NCBI GenBank assembly: GCA_030536565.1
Contig: JAUNPT010000062.1
Span: 1-12,569, forward strand
DNA length: 12,569 nucleotides
Origin: Eubacteriales bacterium
GTDB lineage: Bacteria; Bacillota; Clostridia; Lachnospirales; Lachnospiraceae
Reading direction: 5' to 3'
The translations under genes were made by a program, and so were the position numbers. Each line of letters opens with the position of its first letter. Within the stretch, counting starts at the first letter, position 1. The notes below the pieces were generated by a model. It was not told the DNA's origin. It made no database searches and saw only the letters and a program-made list of their open reading frames with translations. This document shows positions 6,919 through 12,569 of the stretch, piece after piece.

Positions 6919-7485
6919 ATGAGTATTATCGAATTATTTTTGCTTGCCATAGGCTTATCAATGGACGCCTTCGCTGTTTCTATATGTAAGGGCTTGTCCT
7001 TAAAGAAACTAGAGGTTAAGCACGCACTTCTTGCAGGTCTGTATTTTGGCGGATTCCAGGCCTTGATGCCTGTCGCAGGCTTCTTTGCCGGAAGCTATTT
7101 TGCGGACATTATTTCCTCTTATGACCACTGGGTTGTATTTATTCTGCTGCTTTTAATTGGAGGAAATATGGTTCGGGAATCCTTTGACAGTGACGAGGAA
7201 AAGCTCAATGATTCATTCAGCTTTAAAGCAATGCTGCTCCTTGCTGTTGCAACAAGCATTGATGCCCTTGCGGTCGGCGTCTCCTTTGCATTTCTTCAGG
7301 TCAATATTATAACTGCAGCGGCATTTATTGGTGTTGTCACATTTACCCTGTCTGCAATTGGAATCAAGATTGGAAATATTTTCGGAACACGCTATAAATC
7401 GAAAGCTGAGCTTGCTGGTGGAATAATCCTTATTCTGATAGGACTTAAGGTACTATTAGAGCATCTTAATCTGCTGCCCTTTTAG
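6919..7485 (+). CDS. mntP: Manganese efflux pump MntP
   Basis: MntP exports Mn2+ across the cytoplasmic membrane. The 188-residue protein has about six hydrophobic helices in two related halves, each with the family metal-site motif: LSMDAFAVS (Asp16) in the first helix and ATSIDALAVGVSFAF (Asp115) in the fourth. A charged loop (about 87-100, FDSDEEKLND) separates the halves. Length is normal. AGGAG lies 9 bases before the ATG. The 5' leader holds a yybP-ykoY riboswitch and terminator, so expression is expected to rise when cytoplasmic Mn2+ is high; the 95-base stretch between that terminator and the start contains only a weak stem (6862-6870/6890-6898). It is a single-gene unit ending at the strong hairpin shared with the convergent spore gene. 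Confidence 0.96.
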   Translation: MSIIELFLLAIGLSMDAFAVSICKGLSLKKLEVKHALLAGLYFGGFQALMPVAGFFAGSYFADIISSYDHWVVFILLLLIGGNMVRESFDSDEEKLNDSFSFKAMLLLAVATSIDALAVGVSFAFLQVNIITAAAFIGVVTFTLSAIGIKIGNIFGTRYKSKAELAGGIILILIGLKVLLEHLNLLPF

Positions 7486-7486
7486 A

Positions 7487-7538
7487 AAATACAGCCGGGA
7501 TTGCAAAGCCACACTCAGGTTTTGCAATCCCGGCTGTA
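7487..7538 (-). terminator. Long-stem terminator between convergent mntP and spore germination gene
   Basis: ACAGCCGGGATTGCAAAGCC (7491-7510) pairs with 7518-7537: a 20-bp stem with one G-T pair (21 with the flanking T-A) and a 7-base loop. On the minus strand the stem is followed by ATTTTCTA, on the plus strand only by AAAAACTGC. It therefore fits best as the terminator of the minus-strand gene, though the stem may also block or protect the mntP 3' end. Confidence 0.8.
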
Positions 7539-7552
7539 AAAACTGCATCTAT

Positions 7553-8995
7553 TTAATTATATTTGTGCGGCAGTCTTACTCTGACCAGCTTTCTTTTCAG
7601 CATTGCGCCTGAAAACGGAATTAATGGATAAATATAGCTTTTTCCGGTAATCGTCCTGTTAAATATAACCGCAAGCAGCGCTGATGCTATTCCTATAATG
7701 TATCCTGCAAGTCCGAAAATCTGCGTCAGCACAAGTGTAAGGACCCTCATAAATTTAATTGCATACCCCATCTCAAAGCTTGCCTGAGAGTAAGTCCCCA
7801 CAGACACCACTGCCATATACAAAAGAGCTTCCGGATTAAACCAGCCGGAATTTACAGCATATTCACCCACCACAATACCGGCTACAATACTAAGAGGCGT
7901 AGAAAGCATTGTAGGCGTATTTACTGCCGCCAGCTTAAGTCCGTCTGTTGCCAGCTCCAGCAAAAGCAGCTGCAAAAGTATAGGAACTGTTATTTCATCT
8001 GCCACCGTTATGAACTTAAGCCATGCCGGAACCCACTGTGGATGTGTTATTAAAAGCAGCCATGTAGGAGTCAGTAAAAATGTCACTATAGTAAACAAAA
8101 AGCGTGACCATCTAAGATATGTTCCGACCATAGGAGAAAAATTAAAATCATCCGGCTCCTCCATTACATCAAATATTGATGTAGGAACAATCATAACTGC
8201 CGGAGAATTATCCACCATAATTACAACATTGCCATCAAGGACTGCCGCTGCTGCGGTATCTGGTCTCTCTGAATACTTAAATTTAGGAAACGGATTTATC
8301 CACTTTACCGGAAGCAGACACTCAGCCAGACTCTCCATATTCATAGTAAGTGATTCCACGTCAATAGACTGTATACGCTGTTTAATTTTTTTTACAAGCT
8401 TTTCATCTGCCTTGTCTTCAATGTAACACACTGCAACATCCGACCTTGAGCGCGTTCCAACACCAAACATTTCTACTGAAAACTTCGGATCCCTTATCCT
8501 CCTCCTCATCAAAGCAGCATTTGCAACCAGTGTTTCTACGAATCCATCTCTGGAGCCTCTAAGCACCCTGTCTTTCCATGGCTCCGAAACCGAACGCATA
8601 GGATATGTCCTGCAGTCAATAGCTACTGCCTCCGTAAAGCCATCAATAAACAGAATAGAAACCCCTGACAGAAATTTTGTAACTGCATCACCTACTGTCT
8701 TAATTGTTTCAACCTCTGTATATGGTATTCCTCTTAACAAAAATGTATCTATATCCTTCAAATCATCTTCCTTTAATGTATAAAAATAGGCAACCATTTT
8801 CTCTATTGCATCTTCCTGCACAAATCCATCAATAAAGAAAAAGCCTGCAATTTTGCCGCCAATCTTAATCTTTCTTTCCAAAATATCAAAATTAGCGTCA
8901 ACACGCAGGTATTGTTCCATAAAACGGATATTATCATCAACATTTTTGACAAATGTCGTACTCTCTAAATCGTTTACAGCATTACTCATCTTCAA
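7553..8995 (-). CDS. spoVAF: GerA-family spore germination protein, SpoVAF-like
   Basis: A 480-residue GerABKA-family protein. A soluble N-terminal part carries the family blocks RGSRDGFVETLVANA (146-160), RRRIRDPKFSVEM (164-176) and KWINPFPKFKYSERPD (231-246), plus VDNSPAVMIVP (261-271). Four to five membrane helices follow (about 297-318, 335-350, 366-382, 390-408, 418-446) and a basic tail. GerA A-subunits sit in the spore inner membrane and take part in ion release at germination; SpoVAF is the version tied to dipicolinate release. The SERPD/NPFP wording fits SpoVAF better than GerAA, but no spoVA genes are in the window, so an orphan A-subunit is possible. Start: TTG at 8995 is preferred, with AAGGA 6 bases upstream; the ATG at 8989 would be 12 bases away. 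It appears to have its own forespore-type promoter. Confidence 0.88.
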   Translation of the reverse strand: MKMSNAVNDLESTTFVKNVDDNIRFMEQYLRVDANFDILERKIKIGGKIAGFFFIDGFVQEDAIEKMVAYFYTLKEDDLKDIDTFLLRGIPYTEVETIKTVGDAVTKFLSGVSILFIDGFTEAVAIDCRTYPMRSVSEPWKDRVLRGSRDGFVETLVANAALMRRRIRDPKFSVEMFGVGTRSRSDVAVCYIEDKADEKLVKKIKQRIQSIDVESLTMNMESLAECLLPVKWINPFPKFKYSERPDTAAAAVLDGNVVIMVDNSPAVMIVPTSIFDVMEEPDDFNFSPMVGTYLRWSRFLFTIVTFLLTPTWLLLITHPQWVPAWLKFITVADEITVPILLQLLLLELATDGLKLAAVNTPTMLSTPLSIVAGIVVGEYAVNSGWFNPEALLYMAVVSVGTYSQASFEMGYAIKFMRVLTLVLTQIFGLAGYIIGIASALLAVIFNRTITGKSYIYPLIPFSGAMLKRKLVRVRLPHKYN

Positions 8996-9035
8996 TTACA
9001 TTCCTTCCATAAAACTTTCACCTTAAGCCTATAGA

Positions 9036-9065
9036 AAGTATGTACAAATCTGGTTAATTTATTCA
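9036..9065 (-). promoter_or_regulatory. Sigma-G-like (forespore) promoter for the germination gene
   Basis: Minus strand TGAATA (9060-9065), 17 bp, CATACTT (9036-9042). The Bacillus sigma-G consensus is about TGMATA, 17-18 bp, CATWNTA, so only the last -10 base differs. The start would be near 9029, with a leader of about 34 bases containing the GGAAGGA ribosome site. It lies between the stop of the upstream membrane gene and the TTG start. Confidence 0.6.
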
Positions 9066-9067
9066 AT

Positions 9068-9610
9068 CTATTTACAGCATCTTCCTGCATATACAGTTAT
9101 TCTAAGATACTCTGCAATATAGATTATTGATACTGCTGCCATTGGCCACAGATTAAGTACTGACCAATGCCTGCTTCCTGTCAGGCTAAACCATGCAAGC
9201 CTCACAAAAAAATTAATCCCCTGATAAATAGCAGCACATATAAAACTTCTTTTTGTCAGAAGCACCAGCTTTGCCGTAATAAGCAGATTTATATTTACCG
9301 GCACATTTTTATATTTTGTAAAAATGTTAACCCTGCGTCCATTCTCCATCACCTGCAGAAAGCTATTAACATATAGTGCTATGGAAGCCCCTTCAGTAAA
9401 TACAAACAGAACTAAAAACAGACCTTCTTTTTTATAATACATTACATCTCCCGGCACTATTGCTGCAAGGGCAGCAAATACACTGCACAATCCAATAAAT
9501 ATTCCGACATAATATTCACTTATATGACGGGTTATTTTCTTTTCCAGCATTATCTGTCTGTCGACCTCTGCTTTCCATTCCCTGTTCATTAAATATTTTG
9601 CAATTTTCAT
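9068..9610 (-). CDS. Membrane protein 2 of the GntR-ABC operon (probable permease)
   Basis: A 180-residue protein with about four hydrophobic segments (about 34-53, 63-83, 108-138 and 150-173), a charged amphipathic N-terminus (about 1-30) and a Cys-Cys-Lys end. The stretch FTKYKNVPVNINLLITAKL (97-115) resembles the cytoplasmic coupling segment seen in ABC-2-type permeases, where a Pro-Val turn precedes a helix. No family name can be given with certainty. Its ATG overlaps the stop of ABC ATPase 2 in an ATGA junction (4 bp), a sign of translational coupling, and a GGAGG site lies 4-5 bases upstream. Inferred role: membrane partner of ATPase 2. It is the last gene of the operon; no strong terminator follows, so readthrough into the spore gene is possible. 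Confidence 0.78.
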   Translation of the reverse strand: MKIAKYLMNREWKAEVDRQIMLEKKITRHISEYYVGIFIGLCSVFAALAAIVPGDVMYYKKEGLFLVLFVFTEGASIALYVNSFLQVMENGRRVNIFTKYKNVPVNINLLITAKLVLLTKRSFICAAIYQGINFFVRLAWFSLTGSRHWSVLNLWPMAAVSIIYIAEYLRITVYAGRCCK

Positions 9611-10275
9611 CTTTCCTCCACTTTTCCTTCACTTATTATTTTTCCAGCTTCTATTATGATATGGTAATCTGCAATCTGCTCCACGTCCTCATATAGATTC
9701 GTTGCCACCACAACTGCTGCTCCACCCTCAACAAGCTCCTGAAGCTGTCTGTAGAATTTCTTCCTATAAACCGGATCAAGCCCTGCTGTAGGCTCGTCAA
9801 AAAGATAAATATCTGCATTGTGTGCCATCGCCCATGCAAGCTGGAATTTTATAAAATTCCCTCTGGACAGATGTTTTATAGGAGTTGCTGTTGATATATC
9901 AAATTCCTTTAGCTTATTTCTATAAAGCTCTCTGTCCCAATTCATAAAATGCGGACTTAAAAACATTTCATTTTCTATAGAATCACATTCCATAAAAAAC
10001 ACAGGTTCTTCCGAAATATGCCCAATTTTTTCAATTATACTTCTCTTAGAAGCTCTCCTTACAGCTTCCCTTAAATCACAGCCCGACAGCCACAGCTTCC
10101 CTGTATATCCTGCTTCATTTCCGCTTAAAATTGACAGCAGCGTACTCTTACCTGCACCATTACTGCCTGTTATTACAGTAATATACCCGGCCCTGATTTC
10201 AAGGCTCACACCCTTTAGTTCAAAATCCTTTCGCTTCAAACCAATATTTTCACATCGAAGAATCACTTCATCCAT
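9607..10275 (-). CDS. ABC transporter ATPase 2 with altered H-loop
   Basis: A 222-residue ATP-binding subunit. Walker A is GSNGAGKST (37-45), signature LSRGN (136-140), Walker B IYLFDE (156-161), D-loop AGLD (164-167). Two changes stand out: the switch-loop His is Asn (ATNL, Asn193), and the signature ends in Asn instead of Gln or Met. This suggests weak hydrolysis or a degenerate site in an asymmetric dimer. The Q-loop position reads ISEEP, common in the YtrB/BcrA-like group. Start: a GTG at 10365 gives 30 more residues and overlaps the GntR gene but has no Shine-Dalgarno; the ATG at 10275 has AGGTGG 7 bases upstream and starts where ABC proteins normally do. It is coupled to membrane protein 2 by an ATGA overlap. 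The 67 bp upstream hold no obvious hairpin. Confidence 0.9.
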   Translation of the reverse strand: MDEVILRCENIGLKRKDFELKGVSLEIRAGYITVITGSNGAGKSTLLSILSGNEAGYTGKLWLSGCDLREAVRRASKRSIIEKIGHISEEPVFFMECDSIENEMFLSPHFMNWDRELYRNKLKEFDISTATPIKHLSRGNFIKFQLAWAMAHNADIYLFDEPTAGLDPVYRKKFYRQLQELVEGGAAVVVATNLYEDVEQIADYHIIIEAGKIISEGKVEER

Positions 10276-10342
10276 AATTTTTCCACCTATAACCCCATCA
10301 TTTTCACTATAATATTTCTCATAATTTATCCAGCCAGACAAA

Positions 10343-10717
10343 CTACTGATTGTTATACAAAACACTGACCAAATCTATAATCTGCTCCAATGTAAGTCCT
10401 GCATTTTTCGCATCACTCACCAGCTGCTCAAAATGTGCTTCCAGCTGCATAGTATGTTTCTCTTTTAAAATCTCTCTGTTCATATCACAGACATAAAAAC
10501 CTTTTCCTGCCACTGACTGGATAATCCCTTCCTTTTCCAGCTCCTCATAAGCCCTTTTTGTAGTAATAACGCTTACCGATAAATCCTTTGCCAAGCCTCT
10601 TATAGAAGGCATAGCTTCCCCGGCAGCCAATTCCTTTTTTATTACCGCATCTTTAATCTGGCTGACAATCTGCTCATATATAGCTAATGCAGAATTTGCT
10701 GAAATTGTTATCTTCAT
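10343..10717 (-). CDS. GntR-family repressor, YtrA type
   Basis: A 124-residue protein: a winged helix-turn-helix at about 9-76 (core AMPSIRGLAKDLSVSVITTK, wing GKGFYV at 71-76) and a short helical tail of about 45 residues for dimerisation, without a ligand-binding FCD or UTRA domain. That size defines the YtrA subfamily, whose genes sit in operons with ABC transporters, often answering to cell-wall-active compounds in Bacillus. Start: a TTG at 10762 would overlap the previous gene but has no ribosome site; the ATG at 10717 has AAGGAG 4 bases upstream and gives the normal MKITI start. Here the regulator is third in the operon, not first as in ytrABCDEF. The likely target is the perfect inverted repeat over the operon promoter at 12425-12470. 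Confidence 0.92.
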   Translation of the reverse strand: MKITISANSALAIYEQIVSQIKDAVIKKELAAGEAMPSIRGLAKDLSVSVITTKRAYEELEKEGIIQSVAGKGFYVCDMNREILKEKHTMQLEAHFEQLVSDAKNAGLTLEQIIDLVSVLYNNQ

Positions 10718-10758
10718 GCTTCTCCTTCTCCCTTTACATTCTGCCAACATATTTTTAA

Positions 10759-11463
10759 TCAATACTGCATAAGTACTTTTCTTCTGATTCTATCCTGACT
10801 TTCAAAATCAGCAGCCGCAGCAGTCAGCCTGCCATAACATTTTCTGTAAAACCATAAAAAATACACTACACAGACAGCTATTGCAAAAATACTGTATATA
10901 ATTTCCCACTTTTCAATATAATCTACAAACATCAATAAAGACATTCCCAATACAACTATTAATGCACCTGCTATCTGTTCTCCAAAACCATAAAATGAAC
11001 TGTTAACTTCATCTCTGTTTTTGGGAGGTATATTGTCCACATGAACCATACTCATATTGCTGGCTGCCTGAAGCATTGCAAAGCTCCCTGCTGCTTCTCC
11101 TGCAAGCTGGATTTCCGTTATTTTTCCTGCTGCCAGAAATGCTAATGACGCTATTATATAAACAGCCTCAGCAAAAGCAATTTTGCTCCAGTAAGCCCTG
11201 TTTACAAAGATACATCTCTCCTTTTTTGAAACCGGCTGAATATACATAACTTTTGGCGGCCTTATTCTTACTAACATCATCATAATAAATAGCACAAATG
11301 CAACTGTAATTAAAACTGACCTGCATGGATTTTTTTCTGATATATTTAATATTGTCGGCACCATACATATAAGTGGTATAAATCTCACGCTATCGTATCT
11401 TATATTATTCCTGATTGCCAGATTGTATTTCGTCCATATTTTAAAAAACACCTTATACGACAT
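10759..11463 (-). CDS. Membrane protein 1 of the GntR-ABC operon (probable permease)
   Basis: A 234-residue integral membrane protein with hydrophobic segments at about 27-41, 48-66, 94-113, 163-181 and 187-205. Between the second and third lies YIQPVSKKERCIFVNRAYW (74-92), which resembles the Pro-Val-Ser-Lys-Lys-Glu coupling loop of ABC-2-type permeases. The segment 119-160 (Met-, Ala- and Asn-rich) is unusual and probably extramembrane. No named family was recognised. Start: an ATG at 11523 has no ribosome site, whereas the ATG at 11463 follows a GGGTGTGG stretch and overlaps the end of ATPase 1 by only 11 bp, which suggests coupling. Inferred: the membrane partner of ATPase 1. It is not detectably similar to membrane protein 2 beyond general layout. 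Confidence 0.8.
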   Translation of the reverse strand: MSYKVFFKIWTKYNLAIRNNIRYDSVRFIPLICMVPTILNISEKNPCRSVLITVAFVLFIMMMLVRIRPPKVMYIQPVSKKERCIFVNRAYWSKIAFAEAVYIIASLAFLAAGKITEIQLAGEAAGSFAMLQAASNMSMVHVDNIPPKNRDEVNSSFYGFGEQIAGALIVVLGMSLLMFVDYIEKWEIIYSIFAIAVCVVYFLWFYRKCYGRLTAAAADFESQDRIRRKVLMQY

Positions 11464-12391
11464 TATAACCACACCCTTTCTTTTTCCAATCACCTGTACA
11501 GGAAATTCTATTCTCATTTTCATGGTTAATATAATACATCAGCTCCTCCAGCCTTGGTCTTCTTACCTCAAGTGCAGTATCCGGTTTATAAATATTGCTT
11601 TTTTCTATTAAAGCAGTCGTTGATAACCTGTTTTTTTCCAGACCAACAATAATTTTCTTAGGAAGAAGCTGAATCTTATAATCTTCACCCGAAACAATCA
11701 GATATCTGTCAAGTAAACTTTCCTTATCATCATTCATAAGCACCCTGCCCTTATGAATATATAAAATATAATCCGCTATTTCCTCCATGTCTGTCGTGAG
11801 ATGACTGGACACCAAAACACTTCTTGTTCCATCATTTACAAAATCCATAAGTCTTTTTTTGAACATTTTTCTTGATTCACCATCAAGATTGGCTGAGGGC
11901 TCATCTAGAATAAGAAGCTTAGGACTGGCTGCTATTGCCATTGCCATTTGAAATTTCATATTCATTCCCTTAGACAAAGTCTTTAATTTTTTCTTAGGAT
12001 TTATGTTCCAGTATTCACATTCCTTTAAAAAAAGCTCCATTTCAAAAGCAGCATTGACACTTTCGACGATTCTTGCATTATCCATGCCAGACATAGCCTC
12101 CTCATACATAGAATGTTCAAAAACCACCGCAATTTCAGACTTAAACCCTGCCTCGTCTTTATCTAAATCATATTCATTTTCCCCAAAACCCACACAGCAG
12201 TTGTTCTCTTTACAAATCATGACCTTCCCGCTATCCTTTTTATATATATTAAGAAGACAGCGGAGCAGAGTTGATTTTCCCGAACCATTTTCACCAATAA
12301 TTCCCATTATATATCCTGCTGGCAGCTTAAAAGATATATCCTCCAGCCTAAATCTCCCAAAGCCTTTGCATAAATGCTCAACCTGTAACAT
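11453..12391 (-). CDS. ABC transporter ATPase 1 (YtrB/BcrA-like)
   Basis: A 312-residue ATP-binding subunit and first gene of the operon. Walker A is GENGSGKST (33-41), signature LSKGM (139-143, the form common in YtrB/BcrA-like ATPases), Walker B LLILDE (159-164), D-loop SANLD (166-170), switch His197 (SSHL). The Q-loop position reads VFEH. About 85 residues follow the nucleotide domain (about 228-312), a regulatory tail also found in BcrA-type proteins; the last 20 residues (Cys/Gly/Lys-rich) run past the usual YYINHENE-type end and overlap the next gene. Unlike ATPase 2 all catalytic motifs are intact, so it is probably the active half. GGGG lies 6 bases before the ATG. Substrate unknown; export or resistance to a membrane- or wall-active compound is a guess from regulator type and gene content. 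Confidence 0.92.
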   Translation of the reverse strand: MLQVEHLCKGFGRFRLEDISFKLPAGYIMGIIGENGSGKSTLLRCLLNIYKKDSGKVMICKENNCCVGFGENEYDLDKDEAGFKSEIAVVFEHSMYEEAMSGMDNARIVESVNAAFEMELFLKECEYWNINPKKKLKTLSKGMNMKFQMAMAIAASPKLLILDEPSANLDGESRKMFKKRLMDFVNDGTRSVLVSSHLTTDMEEIADYILYIHKGRVLMNDDKESLLDRYLIVSGEDYKIQLLPKKIIVGLEKNRLSTTALIEKSNIYKPDTALEVRRPRLEELMYYINHENENRISCTGDWKKKGCGYNVV

Positions 12392-12424
12392 ATAAATCCC
12401 CTTTCCTTATATACGTCATAAAAA

Positions 12425-12470
12425 ACTGTGCATATACTGTATATGTCTATATATACAGTATATGCACAGT
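12425..12470. promoter_or_regulatory. 46-bp perfect inverted-repeat operator of the GntR-ABC operon
   Basis: ACTGTGCATATACTGTATAT (12425-12444) and its exact reverse complement (12451-12470) flank a 6-base spacer GTCTAT. Each arm contains its own dyad: CATATACTGTATATG (12431-12445) and ATATACAGTATAT (12451-12463), centred 19 bp apart, which suggests two dimer sites on roughly the same DNA face. It covers the -10 box and start site of the promoter. The element is seen directly; binding by the operon's GntR protein is inferred. Confidence 0.8.
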
Positions 12471-12485
12471 CAGTATTTATGTCAA
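12457..12485 (-). promoter_or_regulatory. Consensus promoter of the GntR-ABC operon
   Basis: Minus strand TTGACA (12480-12485), 17 bp, TATACT (12457-12462). The -35 is perfect and the -10 has one mismatch. The start is expected near 12450, in the middle of the inverted repeat, giving a leader of about 60 bases with the GGGG ribosome site. So strong a promoter buried in an operator implies tight repression. Confidence 0.85.
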
Positions 12486-12513
12486 GTAAAATCTGAACTT
12501 TTATTTACCACTT

Positions 12514-12569
12514 TTATTTATTATTTTTCCATACCATTGTATACTCTGTTTCTTTTGTTGTCTTATCCG
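12514..12569 (-). CDS. Possible 3' end of an upstream gene
   Basis: One minus-strand frame reads DKTTKETEYTMVWKNNK and stops at 12514-12516, 28 bp before the -35 box of the ABC operon. A second frame is open over the same stretch (stop at 12501-12503), so the fragment is too short to be sure. No terminator hairpin follows either stop. The function cannot be told. Confidence 0.25.
   Translation of the reverse strand, partial: DKTTKETEYTMVWKNNK

Noticed and set aside
8010..8426. 138-codon plus-strand open frame
   Set aside because: Antisense to the conserved core of the spore germination gene; no family resemblance or ribosome site.
9014..9039. Stem ACTTTC/GAAAGT as a terminator of the ABC operon
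   Set aside because: Only 6 bp with a 14-base loop and a weak T-run, and it overlaps the sigma-G-like -10 and the leader of the next gene.
10276..10365. Upstream GTG start for ABC ATPase 2
   Set aside because: No ribosome site, and the added 30 residues have no ABC-family similarity; the ATG at 10275 has AGGTGG at good spacing.
12003..12395. 130-codon plus-strand open frame
   Set aside because: Lies wholly opposite the ABC ATPase 1 gene with all its motifs; low-complexity Ser/Leu composition and no ribosome site: an antisense shadow.

Overview
The window looks like a chromosomal segment from a spore-forming, low-to-moderate GC member of the Firmicutes, most likely class Clostridia and plausibly Lachnospiraceae. 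The evidence is strong AGGAGG-type ribosome binding sites, AT-rich third positions, a Firmicute-type DnaK that lacks the extra nucleotide-domain segment of proteobacterial DnaK, the tgt-yajC pair, a GerA/SpoVAF-family spore germination protein, and a GntR (YtrA-type)/ABC operon. The genus cannot be named from the sequence alone. No rRNA, tRNA, CRISPR array or insertion sequence was seen.

Left block (1-3500, minus strand): chorismate synthase (aroC), queuine tRNA-ribosyltransferase (tgt) and the Sec accessory subunit yajC run right to left and end in a clear intrinsic terminator (614-658). After that terminator a zinc-ribbon membrane protein is driven by its own near-consensus promoter and runs off the left edge. 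A second terminator (3461-3490) separates aroC from the upstream dnaK.

Middle block (3500-7550): an orphan, tail-less DnaK paralogue and a slightly divergent enolase are transcribed head to head from a 132-bp AT-rich spacer. Downstream of enolase a promoter fires straight into a yybP-ykoY (manganese) riboswitch. Its P1 helix and a strong terminator hairpin are mutually exclusive, and the controlled gene is the manganese exporter mntP. A 20-21 bp stem terminator lies between the convergent mntP and the spore germination gene.

Right block (7550-12569, minus strand): a five-gene operon encodes ABC ATPase 1, membrane protein 1, a YtrA-type GntR repressor, ABC ATPase 2 and membrane protein 2. It starts from a consensus promoter (TTGACA, 17 bp, TATACT) whose -10 box and start site lie inside a perfect 20-bp inverted repeat, the obvious operator for the operon's own regulator. 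The two ATPases differ: the second has Asn where the H-loop His should be and an altered signature motif. Directly after the last gene a forespore sigma-G-like promoter (TGAATA, 17 bp, CATACTT) precedes the spoVAF-like gene, which starts with TTG.

Most interesting points: the self-regulated asymmetric ABC operon with its 46-bp operator, the readable switch geometry of the manganese riboswitch, the forespore-type promoter at the end of the ABC operon, and the unusual Hsp70 paralogue facing enolase.
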